Of a stretch of 36,266 nt of DNA, positions 1-7,856 are shown one piece after another. The position numbers were made by a program, and so were the translations under genes. Source of the DNA: Loigolactobacillus jiayinensis (GTDB lineage Bacteria > Bacillota > Bacilli > Lactobacillales > Lactobacillaceae); assembly GCF_003946445.1 (NCBI RefSeq), contig NZ_RHOF01000038.1, forward strand, positions 1-36,266, given 5' to 3'. How positions within the stretch are numbered: position 1 is the first letter of the stretch; the number at the start of each line of letters is the position of its first letter. The notes beneath the pieces are model-generated. The model saw only the letters and a program-made list of their open reading frames with translations, was not told the DNA's origin and did not search any database.

Positions 1-40
1 AAACAGATAAAAGTTTATATTATTTCAATTGTCAACTTGA
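1..40. mobile_element. Possible terminal end of an insertion sequence at the window edge
   Basis: The first 40 bases carry no gene of their own. They include the near-palindrome TGTCAACTTGACA at 30-42 and a stop (TGA, 38-40) immediately before the open frame of the DUF916 gene. Read inward on the minus strand, this end begins TCAAGTTGACAATT. The presumed IS at the right edge begins TCAAGTTAGCCAAAT at 36127. The shared first seven bases suggest left and right ends of related elements. This is inference; the IS body lies outside the window. Confidence 0.3.
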
Positions 41-1030
41 CAGGGCCTAGTACAATTCTTAAGTATTGGAGGGCACGCTGATACGGCACAGGCGGCAAGT
101 GGGGAAGGTGCTGGTTTCACAGTAAAAGCCATTTTACCGGATAACCAAGCAAACAAGGATGTTTCGTATTTTGATTTAGACGTGGAATCAGGTAAGACAC
201 AAGAGCTACAGATCCAGGTTGAAAATTTGACAGATAGTGGCAAAACGTTAAAAATCAGCCCTAATACAGCATTTACGAATGCCAACGGGGTAATTGAATA
301 TAGTAAAGCTAACTTAAAAAAGGACTCTTCAGCAAAATATACATTCAGCGAGCTGATGAGTAAGGCACAACAAGTTAAGTTAGCGGCACACGAAACTAAA
401 ACAGTCACTTTTAAATTAAAAGTGCCTAAGAATAGTTTCCGTGGTAATATTCTCGGCGGTTTTTACGTGACTCCCGTTGAAAAAGAAACGGCGGCGGATG
501 AACAAAGTGGCGGCATGCAGATCAATAATAAATTTGCCATGTTGGTGGGTGCGCATTTGCACGGCCGCGGTTCAGTGATGCCACAATTAAAATTAAACAA
601 GGTGAAACCGACATTAAATAGTCGGCAACCAGTTATTTTAGCTAATGTTCAAAATACCGAGCCAATCGCGTTTGGTAATATGACCATCGATGCCCAGATT
701 ACAAAAAAAGGCAGCGATAAGGTTCTATATGAACGTAAAAAGGACAAAATGCAGATGGCACCGAATTCTAATTTTAATTATGCAATCAACGTTGATAACA
801 AAGGCTTTCAAACTGGTGATTATACGCTGAAAATGACAGCTAAAGCAGCTGGAAAAACTTGGAATTTCACACGTAATTTTAAAATCACCCGCGAAACCAC
901 TAAATTAAATGCGGATGCTTCTGGTATCGAAAAGCCTGATTATACGTGGGCTTATATTGCTGGTGGTGCTGCGTTGCTTGTTGTGATTGCCGGATTGGCA
1001 TTCTACTTGGGTAAACGGAAAAAGAATTAA
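41..1030 (+). CDS. DUF916/DUF3324 WxL-interacting surface protein, 5'-disrupted
   Basis: The frame is open from 41 to the TAA at 1028-1030, but no ATG, GTG or TTG occurs in it before GTG 182. GTG 182 lies inside the conserved DUF916 domain and has no ribosome site. The frame before it reads GGHADTAQAAS, the end of a typical signal peptide, so the true N-terminus is missing. DUF916 motifs (ILPDNQ, YFDL, NLTD, SPNTAFTNANG) are followed by a DUF3324 region and a C-terminal membrane helix (about residues 301-323 of the open frame) with a KRKKN tail. Known proteins of this family bind WxL proteins and peptidoglycan. The WxL gene follows at 1065. If the disruption is real, the protein would not be secreted normally. 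Confidence 0.85.
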   Translation, partial: QGLVQFLSIGGHADTAQAASGEGAGFTVKAILPDNQANKDVSYFDLDVESGKTQELQIQVENLTDSGKTLKISPNTAFTNANGVIEYSKANLKKDSSAKYTFSELMSKAQQVKLAAHETKTVTFKLKVPKNSFRGNILGGFYVTPVEKETAADEQSGGMQINNKFAMLVGAHLHGRGSVMPQLKLNKVKPTLNSRQPVILANVQNTEPIAFGNMTIDAQITKKGSDKVLYERKKDKMQMAPNSNFNYAINVDNKGFQTGDYTLKMTAKAAGKTWNFTRNFKITRETTKLNADASGIEKPDYTWAYIAGGAALLVVIAGLAFYLGKRKKN

Positions 1031-1064
1031 GGTAACTGAAAATGACGAAAGGAGGTTTACAGTT

Positions 1065-1679
1065 ATGCGGATTCATAAACTAGTGCTACTAAGCGGCTTG
1101 TTAGCTGTTTTTACTGGACTAGGCATAAGTGGAACGGTGAGCGCAGCTGGATCAGCTTCAACAGGTCAATTTACGGTTAGCGGTGATAACATTGAGCCGC
1201 TACGCCTAGAATCAGTGCCCCAATTTAAATTTGAGCGGGTGGCGTTAAGTCGAATTACTGATGCTAGCGTGGTGCACACCCCACACACAACAGTTGAATC
1301 AACTGTTGCAGACGATCGCGGTCACTTGGTAGTAGCAGATGAACGTACAGCTAGCGCACGGGATGCAAGCGGATGGCAGGTTAATGCTCAGCTGAACGTG
1401 GTAGCGTTGGTTGGTGGCAATCAGGAGTTGGAAAATGTGGAAATGTTGGTGAATTTTGCTGGTAATGGGGGTTCGGCAATTATCAACGATCAAGCGTCCC
1501 CTGTTTGGCAAAATAAACCTACTGGTACCGATACACGGCAGGCATTTGCTCGTGACGTCGATCAAGGACGATTGATCATTCCGCAACAAAATAACAGCAC
1601 ACTGGCTGGGCAATATTCAGCTCACGTCACTTGGACGCTGACCGACTCAATTGATATGCAGGAGGTGGATCAGTCATGA
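1065..1679 (+). CDS. WxL domain surface protein (small)
   Basis: 204 aa. The start is ATG 1065, eight bases or so after AAAGGAGG (1048-1054); a longer in-frame extension to 987 overlaps the upstream gene and lacks a ribosome site. A signal peptide ends near residue 27 (VSAAG). The WxL-type domain fills the rest: the first motif is W104-Q-V rather than WxL, the second is W190-T-L (VTWTL) near the C-terminus. WxL proteins attach non-covalently to peptidoglycan through this domain. The stop overlaps the next start (ATGA at 1676-1679), indicating translational coupling. The order DUF916, WxL, anchored protein matches the csc clusters of lactobacilli. Confidence 0.85.
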   Translation: MRIHKLVLLSGLLAVFTGLGISGTVSAAGSASTGQFTVSGDNIEPLRLESVPQFKFERVALSRITDASVVHTPHTTVESTVADDRGHLVVADERTASARDASGWQVNAQLNVVALVGGNQELENVEMLVNFAGNGGSAIINDQASPVWQNKPTGTDTRQAFARDVDQGRLIIPQQNNSTLAGQYSAHVTWTLTDSIDMQEVDQS

Positions 1680-2161
1680 AACACTTCATATTAGCGATAT
1701 GCGCTCTGTTCGGTGTTGCTGTACTAGCAACCCAACCAGTTAGCGCCGCCACTTCAATGGATAGCCATAATGTCTTTGAAATATACGACGATACTGGCTC
1801 TGGTTCTAGTGGAGATGGTGATGCCGGCGGATCTGATGTTGATCAAGGCGGCGCTACTGGTACTGGTGGTGGTCAAACGGGCGGTGACACTGGCACTGGT
1901 CAGCAGACAACTACTGACAAGGCGACTCCGAGTAATGTAGCCACACGCGCTGCACACAGTCAAAGTGGGACTGGTACTCAGCAAATGGGTATCGGCTCAT
2001 GGATCAATGACAAGACTGGCGGTCGTTTACCAGCTTTAAATGGATTATCTGATTTTTGGTTAATGATATTAGGGATTGAAATGATGATTATCGTTGCCTT
2101 AGGTATAGCTTTAACTTGGCAACGTCGCCGCGTCCGCGTGGCAGTGGAGAGTAATGAATAA
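1676..2161 (+). CDS. Small Gly/Thr/Asp-rich surface protein with C-terminal membrane anchor (CscD-like)
   Basis: 161 aa. A signal peptide (hydrophobic residues 3-24, cleavage near VSAA) is followed by a low-complexity Gly/Ser/Asp/Thr segment at about 40-80 that should span the wall. The C-terminus has a helix at about 127-147 and an RRR-containing tail. The sequence before the helix is R-L118-P119-A-L-N-G, placed as a sortase signal would be but lacking the T-G of LPxTG. Small LPxTG-like proteins are normal members of csc clusters. It may be a degenerate sortase substrate or simply membrane-anchored. It overlaps the WxL gene by four bases and is last in the operon. Confidence 0.7.
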   Translation: MKHFILAICALFGVAVLATQPVSAATSMDSHNVFEIYDDTGSGSSGDGDAGGSDVDQGGATGTGGGQTGGDTGTGQQTTTDKATPSNVATRAAHSQSGTGTQQMGIGSWINDKTGGRLPALNGLSDFWLMILGIEMMIIVALGIALTWQRRRVRVAVESNE

Positions 2162-2170
2162 GATATAAAC

Positions 2171-2212
2171 AGCGTTCGGTAATGACGGAAAGTCGTAGCC
2201 GAACGCTTTTTT
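2171..2212 (+). terminator. Rho-independent terminator after the csc-like cluster
   Basis: A 9-bp perfect stem AGCGTTCGG (2171-2179) / CCGAACGCT (2199-2207), with possible inner GAC/GTC pairing, is followed by a run of six T. It starts ten bases after the last csc-like stop. Confidence 0.9.
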
Positions 2213-2306
2213 GTGGACTGTAACAGATTAGGCCTGGTTAGCTCAATTACCTAAGCAAATCGCTTAGTACTGATCGGACAGATATTTAACGGTCAATTGT
2301 GAAATC

Positions 2307-2335
2307 TTGCATAGAAAGTTGATTTCAGTTACGAT
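2307..2335 (+). promoter_or_regulatory. Candidate promoter of the two-component system
   Basis: TTGCAT (2307-2312) and TACGAT (2330-2335) are separated by 17 bp. Transcription would start about 80 bp before the response regulator ATG. Confidence 0.5.
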
Positions 2336-2420
2336 GTTTTTAGCTACAGCAAATCGGCGTATGTCATCAAAAAGGGCAGGTAATTTAGTCGTGGTCATGG
2401 CATCGAGGAGAAAATCAAAA

Positions 2421-3131
2421 ATGGGTAAAACAATTTTACTAGTTGAAGACGAAGAAAGTTTAATTTCTTTTTTAAAAACTGAGTTGAAGTTTGAAGATTA
2501 TACGGTGATCATTGCGCGCGACGGCAAGGAAGCGTTGGCCCGCTATGCCGAGGCCCGTAAGCAAATTGATCTGATTATATTGGATTGGATGTTACCCAAA
2601 TTAGATGGGTTGGAAGTTATGCGGCGTATTCGTAAAAATGACGATATTCCTATTATTATGATGACTGCCCGGGATTACATTGGGGACAAAGTTGCTGGTC
2701 TCGATAACGGCGCTGATGACTACATTACTAAGCCGTTTGAAATTGAGGAACTATTGGCGCGGATCCGGGTCATTATTCGGCGGGAGAAAAAGCAAGTTGA
2801 TTCGCCGCAAACAAGTTATCAAGTCGCTGATTTATTGTTGGATACCAAGGCGCGCCAAGTACATCGGGCCGGCCAAATTATTCAGTTGACGCAACGCGAA
2901 TATAATTTATTGTTGACCTTGCTTAAGCATCGCGGTGAGACCTTGACCCGGGATGAGTTGTTGGATCTAGTTTGGGGCATTGATTTTGAGGGCCAGCTAA
3001 ATATCGTTGATGTCTATATTCGTTATTTGCGGAAGAAGATTGATTTTGAAAGTAAACCGCTGATTCATACGGTTCGCGGCGTGGGGTATACACTGAGGGA
3101 TGATGGTGCTAATGAGGAAGTCAAAGACTAA
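2421..3131 (+). CDS. OmpR/PhoB-family response regulator
   Basis: 236 aa. Start at ATG 2421 behind GAGGAG (2405-2410); a longer in-frame extension to 2307 overlaps the likely promoter and has no conserved features. The receiver domain (about 1-120) has the acidic pocket VEDEES, phosphoacceptor D55 in ILDWMLP, the MTARD switch region and ITKPFE lysine. The C-terminal winged-helix DNA-binding domain includes LTQREYNLLLTL, VDVYIRYLRKKID and HTVRGVGYTL. The histidine kinase gene overlaps its 3' end, and the dlt operon follows, so control of cell-envelope charge is a reasonable inference, as for DltRS in Streptococcus agalactiae. The sequence itself does not identify the targets. Confidence 0.93.
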   Translation: MGKTILLVEDEESLISFLKTELKFEDYTVIIARDGKEALARYAEARKQIDLIILDWMLPKLDGLEVMRRIRKNDDIPIIMMTARDYIGDKVAGLDNGADDYITKPFEIEELLARIRVIIRREKKQVDSPQTSYQVADLLLDTKARQVHRAGQIIQLTQREYNLLLTLLKHRGETLTRDELLDLVWGIDFEGQLNIVDVYIRYLRKKIDFESKPLIHTVRGVGYTLRDDGANEEVKD

Positions 3132-4515
3132 TACGAACACCAGCGCTGCCCAGATCACCAAGGCATACGCATTAATCTTAATTTTAATTACGTTATTGAT
3201 GAGTAGCTCAATCATCACCGTGGTGGGTTATCGCTTGGTAGCTAATAAGCACGCCGAAGCCCAGTCGCTGATGCGCGTTTTAAAGCGCTCCACGGTCGCT
3301 GGTAAGCCAGACTGGGTGCGTTGGCGTGGTGAGAGTACGCTTGATACTAGTAATACCTTTGTTAGCGTGGCGACAAAATCGCCAGGCCAAGCTGCTCAAA
3401 TAGCCTACTCACCGCGGACTGAATCTTTTTTAAATAAGGATTTCCACTCCTGGCCGTTGATTAAAGGTATCCAATATCGATCTGAGCAAGGGGTTTATTA
3501 TCATATCGTAGCCCATGAACGCAGCAGCCAAGGAACCAAAAAAAAGGTAGCGGTTAAATATGAAATTTGGTTAAGCTTGAATAATATGGTGCGAATTTTT
3601 AAAATTATCTTAGAGACAATTGGCTTGATCGTTATCTTCAGCTTTTTACTAGGCCTCGGGTTCATTGCACGGCTAGCCAAGCGGCTGAATCAACCATTAG
3701 TCGATTTAACTGCCGCAACTCACGAAATCAATAAAGCGGAAAATATCACTTATCATGAATCGTTGCCCATTTCAGATAGTCCACAAGAAGTGCATGATCT
3801 GAGCATTGAATTCAATCGACTACTAAGTTCGCTTAATCAGCAGGTGTTGCGTGAGCACCAGTTTGTTTCTGACGCTTCACATGAATTAAGAACACCATTG
3901 GCTGGTTTGCGCGGGCACATCAGATTGATTCGTCGCCACGGTAAGGAACATCGTGATATTGTCCCCACTTCACTAGATTACATTGATGCGGAATCGCTAC
4001 GGATGCAACGCTTAATTGAAAGTTTGTTGCGCTTATCCCGGATGGATCAGGTTGATTTAAAGTTGACGTATTTCGATTTAGGTGACTTATTAGATAAAAT
4101 TATGACCCGTTATCGGCAGCAAATTCCACAGTATTTACAGCGCAATCAGCTAAGCGACGCCACGGTTTATGCTAACCAAGATAGTGTTGAACAGATCGTC
4201 ACCGCGTTATTAGATAACGCGCATAAATACTCGCCAGCTAAGTCTACAATCACATTTGAAATAACTGCGACAGACGCTGTGATCAAACTTAAAGTATTGG
4301 ACGAAGGTATCGGGATCAGTGATGACGATAAACCGTATATTTTTGATCGCTTTTATCGGGCCGATCAATCGCGTTCGCAGAAAGTCACTGGTTCAGGCTT
4401 GGGACTAGCAATTGCTGCCCGTTTGGTTGATTTGAATCGTGGTCAGATTGAAGTGCAGGATAATGTGCCTCGTGGTAGTTGTTTCATTGTGACCTTGAAC
4501 AAAACTAAACTTTAA
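3100..4515 (+). CDS. Sensor histidine kinase (HAMP, HisKA, HATPase)
   Basis: Up to 471 aa. ATG codons at 3100, 3103 and 3112 are all possible starts; GAGG at 3095-3098 favours 3103 or 3112. Two membrane helices (about 22-45 and 168-190) enclose an extracytoplasmic sensor region of about 120 residues. These are followed by a HAMP linker, the H-box VSDASHELRTPLAG (phospho-His about 262), the N-box LLDNAHKYSP, the G1 box DEGIGIS, the F-box IFDRFYRAD and the G2 box GSGLGLAIA. All catalytic boxes look intact. It overlaps the response regulator by about 20-30 bp, so the two are co-translated. The H-box resembles ArlS/CiaH-type kinases; the signal is unknown. Confidence 0.93.
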   Translation: MMVLMRKSKTNTNTSAAQITKAYALILILITLLMSSSIITVVGYRLVANKHAEAQSLMRVLKRSTVAGKPDWVRWRGESTLDTSNTFVSVATKSPGQAAQIAYSPRTESFLNKDFHSWPLIKGIQYRSEQGVYYHIVAHERSSQGTKKKVAVKYEIWLSLNNMVRIFKIILETIGLIVIFSFLLGLGFIARLAKRLNQPLVDLTAATHEINKAENITYHESLPISDSPQEVHDLSIEFNRLLSSLNQQVLREHQFVSDASHELRTPLAGLRGHIRLIRRHGKEHRDIVPTSLDYIDAESLRMQRLIESLLRLSRMDQVDLKLTYFDLGDLLDKIMTRYRQQIPQYLQRNQLSDATVYANQDSVEQIVTALLDNAHKYSPAKSTITFEITATDAVIKLKVLDEGIGISDDDKPYIFDRFYRADQSRSQKVTGSGLGLAIAARLVDLNRGQIEVQDNVPRGSCFIVTLNKTKL

Positions 4516-4520
4516 TTCTG

Positions 4521-4540
4521 AGAATTTTTAAGAATTTATT
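4521..4540 (+). promoter_or_regulatory. Candidate OmpR-type direct-repeat operator upstream of dlt
   Basis: AGAATT occurs twice exactly one helical turn apart (4521-4526 and 4531-4536), each followed by an AT-rich four-base spacer. Tandem half-sites with a 10-11 bp period are typical targets of OmpR/PhoB regulators. The site is framed by TTCTGA (4516-4521) and TCAGAA (4540-4545), which could alternatively pair as a weak hairpin. It begins just after the kinase stop codon, about 160 bp from dltX. Confidence 0.3.
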
Positions 4541-4553
4541 CAGAAATCATAAA

Positions 4554-4613
4554 TAGACCCCGGTTCAATTTTAATTACAATTAAGGTGTAATTAAGGATT
4601 GAATTGGAGTCTA
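4554..4613 (+). repeat. Long imperfect hairpin between the two-component system and dltX
   Basis: The left arm 4554-4579 and right arm 4587-4613 are near-complementary over about 26 bp: TAGAC, TTCAAT and TTAATTACA all pair, with few mismatches. The loop is 4580-4586. Only TTTT follows, so as a terminator for the kinase gene it would be weak. It could equally be a leader structure of the dlt transcript. Confidence 0.6.
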
Positions 4614-4702
4614 TTTTCACGAGCACGGCTAATCTGATAACGTTAATTTTTAGCTGATATTTTAATGCTCGATGTGAATAGTGACCAACCAAGGGGGTAA
4701 CT

Positions 4703-4849
4703 ATGGCACGATTAAAAGTATTGATCGCACGACCGGGAGTTAAATTTATATTACGCACAATTTTTTATTTTTTGATTTTGCTAGCGCTGGTTTATTTATA
4801 CAGCTATAGCGGAATCAATAATAGTAAATTTATCTACAATGAATTTTAA
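4703..4849 (+). CDS. dltX: DltX, small membrane protein of the D-alanylation system
   Basis: 48 aa, below usual gene-calling length limits. Start ATG 4703 behind AAGGGGGT (4691-4698). It has a basic N-terminus (MARLKVLIARPGVK), one membrane helix (about 16-34) and the conserved C-terminal end FIYNEF. DltX is found immediately upstream of dltA in many Firmicutes and is required for teichoic-acid D-alanylation; its C-terminal motif is reported to act at the DltB/DltD step. The stop lies 26 bp before the dltA start, so it is the first gene of the operon. Confidence 0.93.
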   Translation: MARLKVLIARPGVKFILRTIFYFLILLALVYLYSYSGINNSKFIYNEF

Positions 4850-4875
4850 ACAGCATGATTTGGAGGTCAGAAAAC

Positions 4876-6387
4876 ATGACAGCGGATATTATTAAGGCAA
4901 TCGATGCGATTGCCACCAAGACGCCTAACGCAGTTGCCTATAATTATTTAGGGCAAACGAACACGTATGCCGAACTAAAGCAGGCTTCGGATGCGGTAGC
5001 CAATTATATTGATGGGCTTAATTTGGCGGCTGGTTCACCGATCATGGTTTATGGTGATCAGACTTTCGCCATGATTGCAGTTTTTTTAGGCAGTGTTAAG
5101 TCCGGCCACGCTTATATTCCCGTCGACCAACACTCACCCAATGATCGGCTGACGATGATTCAGAAAATTGCCCAACCACAGCTAGTCATTGCGGTAAAGC
5201 CGTTACCCATCGCCTTGCCAGCAGTTGATATCCTTGACGCAACACAACTACAAATAATTTTTCACCAAGCTGGCAACTATCAATTAACCCATGCTGTGCA
5301 GGGTAACGATAATTTCTATATCATTTTCACTTCGGGGACAACTGGCCAGCCCAAAGGCGTGCAGATCAGCCACCAAAATTTAATTAGTTTTGTCGACTGG
5401 ATGGTCACTGATTTTGATTTACCACAACAGCCAATCAGCTTAGATCAAGCACCGTATTCATTTGATTTATCGGTGATGGACCTATATCCAACGCTGGTTA
5501 TGGGTGGTGAGTTACAAGTCTTGCCCAAGGAAGTCACGGATAACTTTAAAATCTTATTTGCGACTTTGCCGAGCTTGTCATTGAATGTTTGGGTTTCAAC
5601 GCCATCATTGGTGGATATTTGCCTGTTAGAACCTAGTTTTAAGCAGGAAAACTATCCGGCACTGACCCATTTCATATTCTGTGGCGAAGAATTAACGCAC
5701 CAAACAGTGGCTGAATTAATGGGTCGCTTCCCAGCGGCGCAGATTTTTAACACTTATGGGCCTACCGAGACAACAGTTGCCGTCACTGCCATTAAAATTA
5801 CGGCTGCAATCCTTAATGGCTATCAGCACCTACCAATTGGTTACACCAAGGCGGATACCACGATTCAACTTGATCAAGTCAATGCTGAAAATCAAATGGG
5901 CGAACTTATTATTAGTGGTCCCAGCGTGTCCAAAGGTTATCTTAATTCACCAGAAAAGACTGCTAAAGCATTCTCAACTACAAACCAGCAGAGCTATCGC
6001 AGCGGTGATTTGGCGATAATCGACGCTAATGGTTTGATCTTTTATAAGGGTCGCACCGACTTTCAAATTAAATTAAATGGTTACCGGATCGAATTAGAAG
6101 AGGTCAATCATTATCTCAATCAGCAAGTCTTGATCAAGCAAGCCGTAGCAGTACCTAAATACAATCGACAACATAAAGTAACGGCGCTGCTCGCTTATGT
6201 GGTCTTGCAAGTAGATGATGGTCGGTCGGCATTTACAGTTACGAAAGATTTAAAACAGCAATTGCAGCAGGTAATGATGGCCTATATGATTCCCCAGCGC
6301 TTCGTGTATCGGGACAGTCTGCCTCTGACGGTTAATGGCAAAATTGATATCAAAGCGCTGATCAAAGAGGCTAACGCTAATGATTAA
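4876..6387 (+). CDS. dltA: D-alanine--D-alanyl carrier protein ligase DltA
   Basis: 503 aa, the usual DltA length. Start ATG 4876 behind TGGAGG (4861-4866). An ANL-superfamily adenylating enzyme: P-loop FTSGTTGQPKG at 151-161, C269 in the FCGEE segment, NTYGPTETT at 292-300, YRSGD, GRTDFQIKLNGYRIE hinge and the catalytic lysine K489 in LTVNGKID. It activates D-alanine with ATP and loads it on the phosphopantetheine arm of DltC in the cytoplasm. It overlaps dltB by 8 bp. Confidence 0.97.
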   Translation: MTADIIKAIDAIATKTPNAVAYNYLGQTNTYAELKQASDAVANYIDGLNLAAGSPIMVYGDQTFAMIAVFLGSVKSGHAYIPVDQHSPNDRLTMIQKIAQPQLVIAVKPLPIALPAVDILDATQLQIIFHQAGNYQLTHAVQGNDNFYIIFTSGTTGQPKGVQISHQNLISFVDWMVTDFDLPQQPISLDQAPYSFDLSVMDLYPTLVMGGELQVLPKEVTDNFKILFATLPSLSLNVWVSTPSLVDICLLEPSFKQENYPALTHFIFCGEELTHQTVAELMGRFPAAQIFNTYGPTETTVAVTAIKITAAILNGYQHLPIGYTKADTTIQLDQVNAENQMGELIISGPSVSKGYLNSPEKTAKAFSTTNQQSYRSGDLAIIDANGLIFYKGRTDFQIKLNGYRIELEEVNHYLNQQVLIKQAVAVPKYNRQHKVTALLAYVVLQVDDGRSAFTVTKDLKQQLQQVMMAYMIPQRFVYRDSLPLTVNGKIDIKALIKEANAND

Positions 6388-7597
6388 TTTACAACCATAC
6401 AGCAACCCAATTTATTTTGTGTGGCTTGCGGTTACCTTATTACCGTTGATGGTCGGTTTATATTTTGGCAAACGGTTTGTCGTTTATCAAACGATTATTT
6501 CGGGGATTTTCCTGCTATTGATTTTCGGCGGTTCAAAGTGGCAGCAAGGACTAGCACTGATTGGGTATATTATTTATCAGTTTATAGTTGTTGGCGGGTA
6601 TGCAGCCTATAAAAAACACGCCAACAAGACGTGGGTGTTTGTTAGTATGGTCAGCTTAAGTATTATGCCCCTCGTTATCGTTAAGCTCACCCCGGCCATT
6701 GAAGTGGGGCAGCAGTCATTGATCGGCTTTTTAGGGATCAGTTATTTAACGTTTAAATCAGTGCAAATGATCATGGAAATGCGCGACGGTACGATTAAAA
6801 AATTCGCACCGATCATGTTTGCTCGTTTCTTACTATTTTTCCCAACGATTTCGTCTGGGCCCATCGATCGCTATCGCCGGTTTCAGCATGACTATGTTCA
6901 AGTTCCAACCCGAGAACATTATCTGGAAATGGTCGCCCAAGCAGTTCACTATATCTTTTTAGGCTTTTTATACAAATTTATCTTAGGCTACTTTTTTGGT
7001 ACGGTGATGCTGCCGCAAATTGCGCAAGTTGCGATCAGCCATCGGGCCGCATTCTTTCATACTGGAATTTCGTTGGCCTTAATTGAGTATATGTACACGT
7101 ATAGCATGTATCTCTTCTTTGATTTTGCCGGTTACAGCTTATTTGCCGTCGCCGCCAGTTATTTAATGGGGATTGAGACACCAATGAACTTCGACCACCC
7201 ATTCAAAGCGCGTAACATTAAGGATTTTTGGAATCGTTGGCATATGACGTTATCGTTTTGGTTCCGTGATTTTATTTTCATGCGCTTAACCTTTTTTATC
7301 ATGAAGCATCATTTGATCAAAAAACGCACGCGGATTCCGCAGGCCGCTTATCTAGTTAACTTCCTGATCATGGGTTTTTGGCATGGTGTGACTTGGTATT
7401 ATATCGTTTATGGGCTGTTTCATGCCGGTGCGATTATCATCAATGATTATTGGTTGGCCTACAAGAAGAAGAACCCACAGTTACCGCATAATCGCTGGAC
7501 CGAGGGGCTCGCAATTTTTATTACCTTTAATGTGGTCTGCTTTAGTTTCTTAATTTTCTCCGGCTTCTTGAACACACTTTGGTTTCAAGCACGTTAA
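6380..7597 (+). CDS. dltB: D-alanyl transfer protein DltB (MBOAT family)
   Basis: 405 aa polytopic membrane protein. Start ATG 6380 lies inside the end of dltA. The MBOAT hallmarks are present: NRWHMTLSFWFRDF (His 288) and the invariant His 335 in NFLIMGFWHGVTWYY. DltB moves D-alanine from DltC across the membrane towards DltD and teichoic acid. Length and membrane pattern are typical. Confidence 0.97.
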   Translation: MINLQPYSNPIYFVWLAVTLLPLMVGLYFGKRFVVYQTIISGIFLLLIFGGSKWQQGLALIGYIIYQFIVVGGYAAYKKHANKTWVFVSMVSLSIMPLVIVKLTPAIEVGQQSLIGFLGISYLTFKSVQMIMEMRDGTIKKFAPIMFARFLLFFPTISSGPIDRYRRFQHDYVQVPTREHYLEMVAQAVHYIFLGFLYKFILGYFFGTVMLPQIAQVAISHRAAFFHTGISLALIEYMYTYSMYLFFDFAGYSLFAVAASYLMGIETPMNFDHPFKARNIKDFWNRWHMTLSFWFRDFIFMRLTFFIMKHHLIKKRTRIPQAAYLVNFLIMGFWHGVTWYYIVYGLFHAGAIIINDYWLAYKKKNPQLPHNRWTEGLAIFITFNVVCFSFLIFSGFLNTLWFQAR

Positions 7598-7622
7598 ATC
7601 ATAAAAATAAGGGGTAATTAAC

Positions 7623-7856
7623 ATGAATACAAAACAAGCTGTAATTGAACTTTTAGAAGACTTAACTGGTACTGATATCAGTAATAACTTGGATGACAAC
7701 TTATTTGCTTCAGGGATGATCGATTCCATGGCTACTGTTGAAATGTTACTGGAATTACAAGCCAAATTCGGCATTGATGTACCTGTATCGGAATTTGACC
7801 GCAGTGAATGGGATACACCCAATAAGATCATTGCGAAGGTGGAATCACTGGTATGA
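7623..7856 (+). CDS. dltC: D-alanyl carrier protein DltC
   Basis: 77 aa acyl-carrier-type protein. Start ATG 7623 behind AGGGGT. The phosphopantetheine attachment site is Ser 35 in [12 protein letters not shown]. The rest is the acidic four-helix fold expected for DltC ([17 protein letters not shown]). It receives D-alanine from DltA. Its stop overlaps the dltD start (ATGA at 7853-7856). Confidence 0.97.
   Translation: MNTKQAVIELLEDLTGTDISNNLDDNLFASGMIDSMATVEMLLELQAKFGIDVPVSEFDRSEWDTPNKIIAKVESLV

Noticed and set aside
25-408. Minus-strand ORF opposite the DUF916 gene
   Set aside because: It is the antisense of a strongly conserved coding frame and has no family resemblance of its own.
2307-2420. 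N-terminal extension of the response regulator
   Set aside because: It covers the likely promoter (TTGCAT-17-TACGAT), lacks a ribosome site, and response regulators start at the receiver domain; ATG 2421 has GAGGAG.
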